The notes beneath the pieces were generated by a model that saw only the letters and a program-made list of their open reading frames with translations, was not told where the DNA came from and searched no databases. Both the position numbers and the translations under genes were made by a program. Of a stretch of 64,000 bases of DNA, positions 26,937 through 36,186 are shown piece after piece. Every line of letters begins with the position of its first letter. The first letter of the stretch is position 1. This stretch comes from CAZRHR01 sp964578885 (lineage in GTDB: Bacteria; Bacteroidota; Bacteroidia; CAIKAF01). Location of the stretch: the NCBI GenBank assembly GCA_964578885.1, contig CAZOEO010000004.1, forward strand, positions 62,001-126,000, in the 5' to 3' direction.

Positions 26937-29756
26937 ATGAATCAGCACATGTCCATAGAAGACTTGAATCCCTTGGATTACATTTTGGTGAAAGGCGCCA
27001 GGGTCCATAATTTAAAAAATATAGACGTGGCCATCCCACGGGACAAATTGGTGGTGGTGACCGGCCTGTCCGGATCCGGAAAATCTTCTCTGGCTTTCGA
27101 AACGCTTTACGCAGAAGGACAACGACGTTATGTAGAAAGCCTCTCTTCCTACGCCCGACAGTTTCTGGGGCGTTTGGATAAACCGGATGTCGATTATATT
27201 CACGGTATTTCACCCGCCGTGGCGATTGAACAAAGAGTCAATTCCAGAAATCCCAGATCCACCGTTGGAACCACTACGGAAATCTACGATTATCTTAAAC
27301 TGCTTTATGCGCGCATCGGGCAAACCATATCCCCTGTTTCGGGTGCATTGGTCACCCGGCATACCACAGGAGATGTAGCTGATTTTGTGGTGGCTTTGCC
27401 GGAAAATAGCCGCGTGTATTTGTCTTGTCCCCTCAATCTGCACGGCAAAACGCTGGAAGAAAAAGCCCGTGTTTTATTGCAACAAGGTTTTTCTCGCTTT
27501 TTCTTTGAAGGCCAACTCCACCGCATCGATGCTTTTTTATCCACCCATACCGAATCAACTGCTCTGCCAGCCCTTTTGGTTGGACGTTTGGTGGTACAAG
27601 AACAGGCCGACCAAAGCTTATGGTCACAAGTGGCGGATTATGCGCACTCTGCCTTTTTAGAAGGCCAGGGCACCTGCGATGTGCATGTGGAAAATGAGCA
27701 GGGGAATATTCAATCCTATTCGTTCTCTTCTCAGTTTGAAGCCGATGGAATTACTTTCGAAGAACCCTCTGTTCATTTGTTTAGTTTCAATAATCCCTTT
27801 GGGGCTTGCAAAACCTGTGAAGGCTTTGGGAAAATTCTGGGTATCGATGAGGATTTGGTGATTCCCGACCAATCTCTTTCAGTGTATGCCGGTGCGGTGG
27901 CGTGCTGGAAAGGAGAAAAAATGGCTGAATGGCAAGAAGAATTTATTCTGAAAGCTGCCGATTACGAATTCCCGATTCATACGCCCTATTTCGAACTTTC
28001 ACCCATTCATAAAAAACTTCTCTGGGACGGCGCCCGTGAATTACCGGGTATTCGTCCGTTTTTTCAAATGGTGGAAGCCAATCTGTATAAAATTCAATAT
28101 CGGGTACTGCTTTCTCGCTTTCGTGGCAGAACAGATTGCCCTGATTGTCATGGAACCAGACTCAGAAAAGACGCTGGTTATGTAAAAGTGGGCGGGAAAT
28201 CTATCATCGAATTGGTCCTGCTCACGGTGGAAGATCTGAGCGCATTTTTTAGCCAACTTTCCCTACCCGAACATCAGCAACAGATTGCCAATAGATTATT
28301 AACGGAAATCAATAACCGACTCCAATATCTTTGTGACGTAGGATTGGGTTATTTGCAATTGAATCGATTGTCTTCCAGTTTGTCGGGTGGCGAAAGTCAA
28401 CGCATCAATTTAGCGACTTCACTGGGTTCCAGCCTCGTCGGTTCTATGTACATCCTGGACGAACCAAGCATTGGCCTGCATCCACGGGATACCAATCGTC
28501 TTGTGAAAGTGGTGGAACGACTTCGTGATGAAGGAAATACAGTGATTGTCGTAGAGCATGACGATGCATTTATGCACGCCGCAGACCATTTGCTGGATTT
28601 AGGTCCGGAAGCTGGTGCCTTAGGTGGACACGTGGTTTTTTCCGGAACCTTCGACCAATTGCCTCAAGCCACCCAAAGCTATACCGCACAATATCTGACT
28701 GGAAAACAAAATATTCCTGTACCCGTGTCCAGACGGGCATGGAAAAAGCAACTGGTTATTGAAGGTGCGCTTGAAAATAATTTAAAAGACCTGAAAGTCA
28801 CTTTTCCTTTGGGTGTGTTAACCGCGGTTACGGGCGTAAGTGGCTCCGGAAAAACCTCGCTCATCAAAGAAATTCTTTATCCTGCCTTGAAAAAGCGTTT
28901 GGGGATGCATGCCGACCGCACCGGAAAGTATGGCCGGCTTACAGGAGATGTGTTCGAACTGGCGGATGTGGAAATGGTGGATCAAAATCCGATTGGAAAA
29001 AGCAGCCGGAGCAATCCCACCACCTACCTGAAAATTTATGATGATATCCGCGCATTGTACGCCGGTTTACCTGCTGCAAAAGCGCAAGGATACAAACCTG
29101 CTACATTTTCCTTTAACGTGCCCGGCGGCCGCTGCGACGTTTGCGAAGGCGATGGCACCGTGACCATTGAAATGCAGTTTATGGCCGATTTAACCTTGCC
29201 TTGCGAAAATTGCAAGGGCAAAAGGTTTAAAGAGGAAGTACTGGAGGTGAAATACCATGGGAAAAGCATCTCCGATGTCTTGGATATGACGGTAGATGAA
29301 GCCATTGAGTTTTTCCAGCATTCCAGTATCGACAAGCGTATAGCGGAAAAATTTAAACCGCTGCAAGAAGTCGGATTGGGATACATCGGATTAGGACAAA
29401 GTGCCAGTACCCTGAGCGGCGGAGAAGCGCAGCGCGTAAAATTGGCTTGGTTTCTGAGCCGTGGTGCGGGCGATGGAAAACGTTTGTTTATTTTTGACGA
29501 ACCCACCACCGGACTTCATGTTCACGATGTTCATAAGCTGTTGGCGGCTTTCAATGCACTTTTAGAAAAAGGCCATTCTGTTCTGGTGATTGAACACCAC
29601 ATGGAAGTGGTTAAATGTGCCGATTGGGTCATTGATCTTGGGCCGGAAGGTGGACCCAATGGCGGAAAATTGGTGGCGGCCGGAACGCCGGAAGACCTGC
29701 TAAAAGTGAAGGAAAGCTATACCGCTCAGGCACTTGCAGAAGTGATGAGAAAATAA
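26937..29756 (+). CDS. uvrA: UvrABC system protein A
   Basis: A 939-residue excision-nuclease ATPase that finds bulky DNA lesions with UvrB. Both ABC modules are complete: Walker A GLSGSGKSS near residue 45 and GVSGSGKTS near 635, signatures LSGGESQRI and LSGGEAQRV, Walker B ILDEPS and IFDEPTTGLH. Zinc-binding cysteine pairs occur as CKTCEGFG/CPDCHGT and CDVCEGDG/CENCKGK. Length is typical. ATG 26937 is preferred over the TTG one codon earlier; ATG 26949 is also possible. Confidence 0.97.
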   Translation: MNQHMSIEDLNPLDYILVKGARVHNLKNIDVAIPRDKLVVVTGLSGSGKSSLAFETLYAEGQRRYVESLSSYARQFLGRLDKPDVDYIHGISPAVAIEQRVNSRNPRSTVGTTTEIYDYLKLLYARIGQTISPVSGALVTRHTTGDVADFVVALPENSRVYLSCPLNLHGKTLEEKARVLLQQGFSRFFFEGQLHRIDAFLSTHTESTALPALLVGRLVVQEQADQSLWSQVADYAHSAFLEGQGTCDVHVENEQGNIQSYSFSSQFEADGITFEEPSVHLFSFNNPFGACKTCEGFGKILGIDEDLVIPDQSLSVYAGAVACWKGEKMAEWQEEFILKAADYEFPIHTPYFELSPIHKKLLWDGARELPGIRPFFQMVEANLYKIQYRVLLSRFRGRTDCPDCHGTRLRKDAGYVKVGGKSIIELVLLTVEDLSAFFSQLSLPEHQQQIANRLLTEINNRLQYLCDVGLGYLQLNRLSSSLSGGESQRINLATSLGSSLVGSMYILDEPSIGLHPRDTNRLVKVVERLRDEGNTVIVVEHDDAFMHAADHLLDLGPEAGALGGHVVFSGTFDQLPQATQSYTAQYLTGKQNIPVPVSRRAWKKQLVIEGALENNLKDLKVTFPLGVLTAVTGVSGSGKTSLIKEILYPALKKRLGMHADRTGKYGRLTGDVFELADVEMVDQNPIGKSSRSNPTTYLKIYDDIRALYAGLPAAKAQGYKPATFSFNVPGGRCDVCEGDGTVTIEMQFMADLTLPCENCKGKRFKEEVLEVKYHGKSISDVLDMTVDEAIEFFQHSSIDKRIAEKFKPLQEVGLGYIGLGQSASTLSGGEAQRVKLAWFLSRGAGDGKRLFIFDEPTTGLHVHDVHKLLAAFNALLEKGHSVLVIEHHMEVVKCADWVIDLGPEGGPNGGKLVAAGTPEDLLKVKESYTAQALAEVMRK

Positions 29757-29889
29757 AGTTTTAAAATAAGTGATTGATTAACAAGGTTTTTAGTGTTTTT
29801 TGGTGTTAAAATGATGGTCTTAATGGATGAAAAAGATTGATTTTTAATTTCATTTTATCTATTTTTACCTCAAAGTATATCCATTGATT

Positions 29890-30333
29890 ATGAAATATTT
29901 CTTCTTTTTGGGCGTGTGTGCCGGAATGTTTGCTTTTACCGGAGTTTCTCAGCAGGTGAATGCACAATCTGCCGCTTGGACGACCCTTGCTTCCAATGCC
30001 AAAGTGGAGATTCAACAGACTGCAGGAACTTGTACTTATGACCAAAGTCCAATGGATAATGGCCAAATGGCAATACTTAGAGTTAGAAATAAAACGGCTG
30101 CTCCCGTTCAGGTTTCTTTCCGTGTAGATGTATATTATGGAGATGATTGCGCAACATGTGCAAATCCTGAATACGTTTTCACTGCCACTTTACCTGCGAA
30201 TGGTTCTATTCAGGGTTCTTGCACGGCTGAAACAGTTCAAAAATCAATGCTGACTGTTTTAACCTCATATACCAATCGTACCCTTGCGCCCGCCTTTAAT
30301 CGCATTGAAATCAATCAGCTTACGGCTAACTAA
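29890..30333 (+). CDS. Small secreted protein of unknown function
   Basis: A 147-residue exported protein with a signal peptide (MKYFFFLGVCAGMFAFTGVSQQVNAQ). The mature part is a beta-rich single domain with an even number of cysteines (TCTYDQ, DDCATCANPE, GSCTAET) that could form disulfides, and the phrase VRNKTAAPVQVSFRVDVYYGDDC. No family is recognised. It stands alone between uvrA and a perfect terminator, so it is a single-gene unit. ATG 29890 is used; a TTG two codons upstream is in frame. Confidence 0.65.
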   Translation: MKYFFFLGVCAGMFAFTGVSQQVNAQSAAWTTLASNAKVEIQQTAGTCTYDQSPMDNGQMAILRVRNKTAAPVQVSFRVDVYYGDDCATCANPEYVFTATLPANGSIQGSCTAETVQKSMLTVLTSYTNRTLAPAFNRIEINQLTAN

Positions 30334-30350
30334 TATTTTTTTATTATTTG

Positions 30351-30380
30351 AAAAGTCCCGATTTACGGGACTTTTTTTTT
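30351..30380 (+). terminator. Rho-independent terminator after the small secreted protein
   Basis: A perfect 10-bp stem, AAAAGTCCCG at 30351-30360 with CGGGACTTTT at 30366-30375, loop ATTTA, then a run of T to 30380. Confidence 0.92.
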
Positions 30381-30473
30381 ACCTGTTCACATTTATTTCA
30401 CAAATTTCTGCATGCCATTGGTTTTGGCACAAGCCTTGCTAATGTATAAAGGAACTTAAATTCATAACCGCTC

Positions 30474-31055
30474 ATGACACGCACGATCACCCTCGCTTCA
30501 GTAGTTGCCATCACAGGCATTACTGCGATCTCCCTCACTTCTTGTAAAGGTAAAAAAGCCACTCGCGAAGTGGTGGGAACTGAAATTAAGACCTTGCCTT
30601 GCCAGGGACCAAAATACACCACGGACGATAAGTTTTTCCGTGCTTCTCAAATCGGAACTTCCTCAGATATTTCTTTGGCCAAAGAAAAAGCTTTGACCCT
30701 GGCGAAGCAACAATTGGCCGGAAGCATCGAATCGAAAATGAAATCCGTTACCGATCGTTATGTGAACGAAAGGGAAATTCAGGACAAAGCCTCGTTTTCT
30801 CAGAAGTTCGAAAACCTTACCCGTGAGATTGTAGAACAAACCCTGTTCGACATCCGAACCGTATGTGAGCAGTTGGCGCAGTTGGAAGATGGAAAATTCC
30901 GCTGCTTTATTGCCCTGGAAATCGAGAAAAAGGCGTTCTTCGATCGTTTAAACGGACAGATTTCCCGTCAGGAACTCATTCAATTGGAATTCGATAAGCA
31001 ACAATTCCAGCGGATTTTCGATGAGGAAATGCGTAAAGTGGACGAAGCCCGCTAA
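30474..31055 (+). CDS. LPP20-like lipoprotein, tandem copy 1
   Basis: A 193-residue lipoprotein with lipobox ISLTSC. The core (FFRASQIGTSSDISLAKEKALTLAKQQLA, then FSQKFENLTREIV and RCFIALEIEKKAF) has the pattern of the LPP20 family of outer-membrane-associated lipoproteins, in which a residue stretch like AKxxALxxAKxxLA is typical. The C-terminus is predicted helical (QQFQRIFDEEMRKVDEAR). It lies 20 nt ahead of a clear paralog. Function unknown. Confidence 0.75.
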   Translation: MTRTITLASVVAITGITAISLTSCKGKKATREVVGTEIKTLPCQGPKYTTDDKFFRASQIGTSSDISLAKEKALTLAKQQLAGSIESKMKSVTDRYVNEREIQDKASFSQKFENLTREIVEQTLFDIRTVCEQLAQLEDGKFRCFIALEIEKKAFFDRLNGQISRQELIQLEFDKQQFQRIFDEEMRKVDEAR

Positions 31056-31075
31056 ATCGCTAAAAACACAACATC

Positions 31076-31639
31076 ATGAAAAGGTTTTTCATCTATGGAT
31101 TGCTGGTGGTATTGCTGCCCACATTTTGGTCCGGTTGTTCCAAAACCACGGTGGGTGGTGAGCAGGTCACAAGGGTCAAGGAACCTTTTTCCCAGAAAAG
31201 ATACCGGAGCAACCGGAAATTTTTCCGTGCCGTAGGTTCTGCGGAAAGTACCAACCTCAATTTCGCCAAAGAGCAAGCTCTTTTTAACGCGAAAAAAGAA
31301 TTGGCTTCCAATGTAAACACCAGCATGAAGGCTGTAACCCAGCGTTACGCCGGCGAGCGTAATGTGGGCGATAAAATGGCCTTTAGTCAGGGATTCGAAG
31401 ACCTTACACGCGAAGTGCTCAACACCAGACTCGCAGGTGTAAAAGTCCTGGGAGAGCAGGTTTTTAAAAAGGAAAACAATCGATTTTTAGCCTACACTGC
31501 CGTGGAAATTGACATGGCCGGATTTTATTTCGCCCTCACGCAAAGAATCGGTACCCGACGCGAAATCAAAGATTACTGGGATGCCGACCGCTTCCGTGAA
31601 ATCTATGAAGAAGAAATGAATCGGGTGGAAAATTCCTGA
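31076..31639 (+). CDS. LPP20-like lipoprotein, tandem copy 2
   Basis: A 187-residue lipoprotein with lipobox FWSGC. It matches its upstream neighbour along the whole length: RKFFRAVGSAESTNLNFAKEQALFNAKKELA, RYAGERNVGDKMAFSQGFEDLTREV, then FLAYTAVEID and a final FREIYEEEMNRVE. The two genes are a tandem duplication and probably one transcript, closed by a terminator at 31665. The two proteins could form a hetero-oligomer; that is inference. Confidence 0.75.
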   Translation: MKRFFIYGLLVVLLPTFWSGCSKTTVGGEQVTRVKEPFSQKRYRSNRKFFRAVGSAESTNLNFAKEQALFNAKKELASNVNTSMKAVTQRYAGERNVGDKMAFSQGFEDLTREVLNTRLAGVKVLGEQVFKKENNRFLAYTAVEIDMAGFYFALTQRIGTRREIKDYWDADRFREIYEEEMNRVENS

Positions 31640-31664
31640 TGCACCTCTCTCATTCTAATATAAA

Positions 31665-31699
31665 AGGCCACTCCATCAAGTGGCCTATTTGTTTTTTTT
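31665..31699 (+). terminator. Terminator after the LPP20-like pair
   Basis: AGGCCACT at 31665-31672 pairs perfectly with AGTGGCCT at 31679-31686, loop CCATCA, followed by ATTTG and eight T. Confidence 0.85.
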
Positions 31700-31796
31700 G
31701 CCACTTTTTTTGAAATGGAATAAAACAATCGTTCCCTCGATACGTGGATTTCGATCGGGTTCTTCGTCTGGCCCGTGAAATATAATTTCAGGTCGT

Positions 31797-31804
31797 TATC
31801 TTTG
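31797..31804 (+). promoter_or_regulatory. TAnnTTTG promoter box for recR
   Basis: TATCTTTG, exact, ends 4 nt before ATG 31809. It predicts a leaderless transcript beginning at the start codon. Confidence 0.6.
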
Positions 31805-31808
31805 GGGC

Positions 31809-32435
31809 ATGGACGATTCGGGAGCCAAACTTTTTGAAGATGCTGTAGATGCCTTGGCCGGTCTGCCCGGAGTAGGTCGCAAGACCGCTGTTCGGCTGGC
31901 TTTGTTTCTTTTAAAGCAAGATAAAGACTGGGTACATCATTTCGGACAATCCGTGATTCGACTTCGTGATGAGCTTAAATATTGCATGCGCTGTCATCAC
32001 CTTGCCGGCGCGCAGCTTTGTACCGTTTGTTCTGATCAAAACCGCGACCACGCACTGGTTTGTGTGGTAGAAGATATTCGGGATGTCATGGCCATTGAAG
32101 CCACCGGGCAGTTTGCTGGAGTTTATCATGTCCTGGGAGGGCGTATTTCTCCCATGGAAGGCATTGGTCCATCGGCTTTGCATGTAGATAGCCTGGTAGA
32201 ACGTTTGTCCGGCGGAGAAATTCGTGAAGTGATTCTAGCCCTGAGTGCCACCATGGAAGGCGATACCACTGCTTTTTTTGTCTACAGGAAAATTCAAGGA
32301 TTGGGCGCCACCGTGAGCACTATAGCGCGGGGAATAGGTTTTGGTGATGAACTGCAATATGCCGACGAGGTGACCTTGGTTCGCTCTTTACAGCAACGTC
32401 TGCCCTTCGATCAAACTTTAAGCCGACCCGCCTGA
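31809..32435 (+). CDS. recR: Recombination protein RecR
   Basis: A 208-residue RecR, which with RecF and RecO loads RecA at gaps. In order: helix-hairpin-helix LAGLPGVGRKTAVRLALFLL, the four-Cys zinc finger CMRC and CTVC, and the Toprim domain (VCVVEDIRDVMAIEATGQFAGVYHVLGG; LALSATMEGDTTAFFV). Length is typical. recF is in this window too, at 36577-37668. It is 3 nt ahead of the GT2 gene. Confidence 0.95.
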   Translation: MDDSGAKLFEDAVDALAGLPGVGRKTAVRLALFLLKQDKDWVHHFGQSVIRLRDELKYCMRCHHLAGAQLCTVCSDQNRDHALVCVVEDIRDVMAIEATGQFAGVYHVLGGRISPMEGIGPSALHVDSLVERLSGGEIREVILALSATMEGDTTAFFVYRKIQGLGATVSTIARGIGFGDELQYADEVTLVRSLQQRLPFDQTLSRPA

Positions 32436-32438
32436 GCC

Positions 32439-34415
32439 ATGCAGAAGTTAGCCATTATCATCGTCAATTATAATGTCCGGTTTTTTCTGGAACAATGCCT
32501 TTGTTCGGTAGAAGCGGCTGCGAAGCGATTTGTTGAAACGTATGGCCCGGATAGTCTGGAGGTGTTTGTGGTAGATAATCGGTCTGTAGACGGATCGGTA
32601 GATATGGTGAAAGAACGATTCCCATGGGTCACTTGCATTGCGAATACAGACAATGTTGGATTTTCAAAAGCCAATAACCAGGCGCTGAGGCTTTCTGATG
32701 CCACGTATCAGTTGCTTCTCAATCCAGATACTTTAATCGAAGAGGATACCCTTGTTTCCGTGGTGCGCTTTATGGATGAGCATCCGGAAGCAGGCGGATT
32801 AGGCGTGAAAATGGTGGATGGAACGGGGACCTTTTTACCCGAATCTAAAAGAGGATTACCCACCCCGTGGGTTGCTTTTTACAAAGTGTTTGGCCTCGCC
32901 TCCCTTTTTCCTAAAAGCAAAAGATTCGGCAGATATCACCTTGGTTATTTATCTGAAAATGAAATTCATGAAATAGATGTGCTTTCCGGTGCCTTCATGC
33001 TACTGCGTAAAGAGGCATTGGACAAGGTTGGTTTATTGGATGAGACCTATTTCATGTACGGTGAAGACATCGATTTGAGTTACCGCATTCAGTTGGGCGG
33101 ATATAAAAACTATTATTTTCCGGGAACCCGCATTATTCATTATAAAGGAGAAAGCACCAAAAAAGGCTCCATTAACTATGTTTTTGTTTTTTACAAAGCC
33201 ATGGTCATTTTTGCACGCAGGCATTTTGGGCATCAGCATGCTTTTTGGTTCTCCTTTTTAATTCATTTGGCCATTTGGGGGCGGGCAGGACTTTCGATTA
33301 TCCGTAGAATGGTCGATCGTTTGGCATTACCTGCGATGGATCTGACGGTGGTCTTTTTCGTTTTGCAAAGGATTCGGCTGTATTGGGAACGAAACCATAT
33401 TTATGTGGCGGGTGGAAAATATCCGGACGAATTCACCTGGATAATGCTGCCGGTGGTTGCAGTCACTTTGGTTTTGGGCATGGCCGCTCTTGGAAGTTAT
33501 AAAAAACCATTTTCCGCTTTACCCGTCTGGCGGGGCATGGGCTTTTCCGGTCTATTAATTTTGGTGATGTATGGATTGTTGCCGGAAGAATGGAGATATT
33601 CTCGCGCCGTATTGGTGTTTGGGATTGCCGCTTCCACGCTGGCCGTTGCTGGAAGTAGAAACATAGGCCGACTTTTGGGATGGCCAAACTTTCAGCCACC
33701 TTCTCCTCATCCCAGACGGATCATCATCATCGGACATGCAGAAGAAGCGGATCTGGTGCGCAAATTATTATTGCAAGCAGGTCGGCCGGTGGATATTCAG
33801 CAAGTGTTATCTCCCGATTTTTTCAAGCAAACAGAAGATTGGGCCATGGTAGGGCGCGTGTTGGAGACGGAAGAAATTATTTTTTGCCTTGGTGATATGT
33901 CGTCTGCGGAAATCATTGAAAAAATGAGTCAAAGACAACTCCGTGGTGTGGCGTATAAAATTGCTTATCCGGGCGGTCGTTTTATTATCGGTTCCGATTC
34001 TATTCAAAGTAGCGGAGCCTGGTATGCTACCGAAGATTTTATATTGTTTTCTTCCGCCAAAAAGCGTCAGAAACGAAGAACGGATTTGCTGGTGGCGCTG
34101 GCTGGCCTTCCTGTTTTTCTGCTATTATGGCCTTTTATGCGAAAGCCGGCCGGATTTTGGGGACAATGGTGGGCGGTTTTATCTGGAAAGAAAACCTGGG
34201 TGGGTTATGCTATTCCTGCTGAATCATCCCTGCCAAAACTACCGGAAGGAGTTCTTGGTCAGGGCTTTCTTGTGGCCGAGGAAGCCGATGTCCATCCTCA
34301 AATCATTGGATATTTAAATCAAAAATACGCCAGAGAATACACCCCTTCTTTGGATATGGATATTCTTCGACGCGGATGGCGCTGGCTTGGTGGTGCTCAT
34401 CGCGATTTTAACTAA
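32439..34415 (+). CDS. Large membrane glycosyltransferase, GT2 plus C-terminal extension
   Basis: A 658-residue protein. Residues 1-290 are a GT-A glycosyltransferase of family 2 (AIIIVNYNVRFFLEQCL, VVDNRSVDGS, ANTDNVGFSKANNQ, LLLNPDTLIEED, and the acceptor-side motif FMYGEDIDLSYRI). Membrane helices follow (340-410), then a Rossmann-like segment beginning RRIIIIGHAEEADLVRK, and a last helix and tail (DLLVALAGLPVFLLLW, LSGKKTWVGY) that recalls polyprenyl-phosphate sugar-phosphotransferases but lacks most of their catalytic motifs. It likely adds a sugar in surface polysaccharide or lipid-linked sugar synthesis; the sugar is unknown. Confidence 0.8.
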   Translation: MQKLAIIIVNYNVRFFLEQCLCSVEAAAKRFVETYGPDSLEVFVVDNRSVDGSVDMVKERFPWVTCIANTDNVGFSKANNQALRLSDATYQLLLNPDTLIEEDTLVSVVRFMDEHPEAGGLGVKMVDGTGTFLPESKRGLPTPWVAFYKVFGLASLFPKSKRFGRYHLGYLSENEIHEIDVLSGAFMLLRKEALDKVGLLDETYFMYGEDIDLSYRIQLGGYKNYYFPGTRIIHYKGESTKKGSINYVFVFYKAMVIFARRHFGHQHAFWFSFLIHLAIWGRAGLSIIRRMVDRLALPAMDLTVVFFVLQRIRLYWERNHIYVAGGKYPDEFTWIMLPVVAVTLVLGMAALGSYKKPFSALPVWRGMGFSGLLILVMYGLLPEEWRYSRAVLVFGIAASTLAVAGSRNIGRLLGWPNFQPPSPHPRRIIIIGHAEEADLVRKLLLQAGRPVDIQQVLSPDFFKQTEDWAMVGRVLETEEIIFCLGDMSSAEIIEKMSQRQLRGVAYKIAYPGGRFIIGSDSIQSSGAWYATEDFILFSSAKKRQKRRTDLLVALAGLPVFLLLWPFMRKPAGFWGQWWAVLSGKKTWVGYAIPAESSLPKLPEGVLGQGFLVAEEADVHPQIIGYLNQKYAREYTPSLDMDILRRGWRWLGGAHRDFN

Positions 34416-34438
34416 CATTGCAAGCAATTTTTCCGATT

Positions 34439-34909
34439 ATGTTTCAACGCATTCAAACCTTATTTTTAGCCATAACCTTATTGGGCATGGCCGTGATGCT
34501 ATTTTTACCTTATGCCTCATTAACTGATGGCGCAGGTGCTTATTTATGCTTTTACCCGTTTAAGGTAGAGATGGAACCTGCGGACATCAATGCTTTTATT
34601 GGCGCAGAAACCAGCCGGATTCCCGCCATGATTCTAGGCATTGGCATGGCCGCTTGTGTTGGCGCTCTGGCCAGTTTTAAAAAACGGAAACTGCAGGAAC
34701 GTCTCGTTTTTTATGTGTTTACTTCCAATATCCTTTATTTAGTTGCCGGTTTTATTGTGATGATCAAAACTGCTCCCGGGGTGCAAGGACACTGGATTGG
34801 CGCTTGGGGTGGTTTGCCTGCCATCCTTCATCTGATTTTATTGGTTTACGCCGTTCGGGGAATCAGAAAAGATGAAGCGTTGATGAAAAGCTATGATAGA
34901 CTACGCTAA
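34439..34909 (+). CDS. DUF4293 membrane protein
   Basis: A 156-residue protein with four hydrophobic segments, starting MFQRIQTLFLAITLLGMAVMLFLPYA and ending IRKDEALMKSYDRLR. This start and the basic RxxDRLR-type tail are characteristic of the Bacteroidota-specific DUF4293 family, of unknown function. ATG 34439 fits the family start; a TTG at 34418 is in frame but adds non-conserved residues. It lies 3 nt before the CYTH gene. Confidence 0.8.
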   Translation: MFQRIQTLFLAITLLGMAVMLFLPYASLTDGAGAYLCFYPFKVEMEPADINAFIGAETSRIPAMILGIGMAACVGALASFKKRKLQERLVFYVFTSNILYLVAGFIVMIKTAPGVQGHWIGAWGGLPAILHLILLVYAVRGIRKDEALMKSYDRLR

Positions 34910-34912
34910 AAG

Positions 34913-35368
34913 ATGATAGAACAGGAACGCAAGTTTTTATTAAAAGAACTTCCACCAGGACTGGTTCCAAAGCATGTGGTGCAGGGGTATGTGTGCATAG
35001 AAGGCAAACGCCATTTGCGCGTCCGCATTATAAATGATGAAAAGGCCACGCTAACTTTTAAAGCGGAGAAAACCGATTGGTTGAGAGAGGAATTTGAGTA
35101 CACGATTCCCCTGGAAGACGCCAGGGCCCTCATGGCCGGCACCCAGCGGCGGGTTACGAAAACGAGATATTCCACTTCGTTTGGTCCGCATCATATTGAT
35201 ATTGATGTGTATCCGGACGGTATAGCTGTGGTGGAAATTGAATTTACTGAACCCATTTCCAACCTGCCGGATTATTGTGGCGAAGAACTCACAGGCCAAC
35301 CGGCCTATTCCAATCTTCAAATGGCTTTGGCCCGGGAAAAAAGATTTTTAGAAGGAAAGGGAGATTAA
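34913..35368 (+). CDS. CYTH domain protein
   Basis: A 151-residue CYTH/triphosphate-tunnel-type protein. It begins MIEQERKF, the ExExK metal-site motif, then HLRVRIINDEKATLTFKAE and VVEIEFTEP, which are the charged beta strands of the tunnel. Members hydrolyse inorganic triphosphate or thiamine triphosphate, or make cAMP. The short bacterial form is most often a triphosphatase. Its stop overlaps that of the convergent M23 peptidase gene (TTAA). Confidence 0.85.
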   Translation: MIEQERKFLLKELPPGLVPKHVVQGYVCIEGKRHLRVRIINDEKATLTFKAEKTDWLREEFEYTIPLEDARALMAGTQRRVTKTRYSTSFGPHHIDIDVYPDGIAVVEIEFTEPISNLPDYCGEELTGQPAYSNLQMALAREKRFLEGKGD

Positions 35369-36180
35369 CGATAGCGGATTTGGGTGTCGATGCCCAAAAC
35401 ATCCATTTCAGTGAGTCTGTTCAGGTCCATTAATTGGGCCACACTCACATTTCTTTTTCTTGCGATACTCCACAAATCATCGCCGGGCTGTACTACATGG
35501 AAACGTGTGCCATTTGACAGGGTGAGTCCGTGTTTGGCGGGAAAAAGATCTACTTTGGTGAATTTTAGCTTTCCCGTTTCAAAATCAATTAATAGATCCG
35601 GATTAATAGGCTTTCCCAAAAAGCGAACTTCGAAATGCAGGTGAGCACCAAAGGATCTTCCGGTGTTTCCACCGAGGCCCAATTGCTCTCCGGATTGCAC
35701 ATAATCTCCGGATTTCACATGAAGTGCAGACAGGTGTGCGTAATATGTTTCAAGACCGTTGGGATGACGAATCACCACCAAATTTCCGTATGTATTGCTG
35801 TAACCTGAAAAGCGTACTTTTCCTTCGAAAGCGGCGCTCACTGCATCTCCTGTTTCTAAATCCAGGTCTATGCCATAGTGCATGCGTCTTCTTCTTGGTC
35901 CGAAACGACTGGTGACTCTTCCGGGCACAGGATGCTTGTAATCACAACCATCATCGAACGCAACCCATACATGAAATGTGTCCCTGGCGGAAAATTCCCA
36001 TCCACCGTCGTAATGAATGGTGGCTGTATCCCAGGAATGATACCATTGCGTGGCGGGAAAAAACTCCATAGGAGAGGTAGATGGGCTGGTTCCGGTCCGT
36101 ATTGGATCACCGGAAGCCCGAACAGCGCAGAGGCTGAACAAACTCATCCACACAAACAATATGTATGCTTGTTTTTTCAC
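35365..36180 (-). CDS. M23 metallopeptidase with C-terminal LysM domain
   Basis: A 271-residue exported peptidoglycan peptidase. From GTG 36180 it has a signal peptide (KKQAYILFVWMSLFSLCAVRAS). The M23 domain shows the zinc site HYGIDLDL and HLHFEV with YAHLSA between; the C-terminal LysM (FHVVQPGDDLWSIARKRNVSVAQL) binds peptidoglycan. It should cut peptide cross-links in the cell wall. The TTG three codons upstream lies inside the promoter box TATTTTTG, so GTG is the likely start. GxLHxH-type sites of lysostaphin enzymes match. Confidence 0.88.
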   Translation of the reverse strand: MKKQAYILFVWMSLFSLCAVRASGDPIRTGTSPSTSPMEFFPATQWYHSWDTATIHYDGGWEFSARDTFHVWVAFDDGCDYKHPVPGRVTSRFGPRRRRMHYGIDLDLETGDAVSAAFEGKVRFSGYSNTYGNLVVIRHPNGLETYYAHLSALHVKSGDYVQSGEQLGLGGNTGRSFGAHLHFEVRFLGKPINPDLLIDFETGKLKFTKVDLFPAKHGLTLSNGTRFHVVQPGDDLWSIARKRNVSVAQLMDLNRLTEMDVLGIDTQIRYR

Positions 36181-36186
36181 GAGGCA

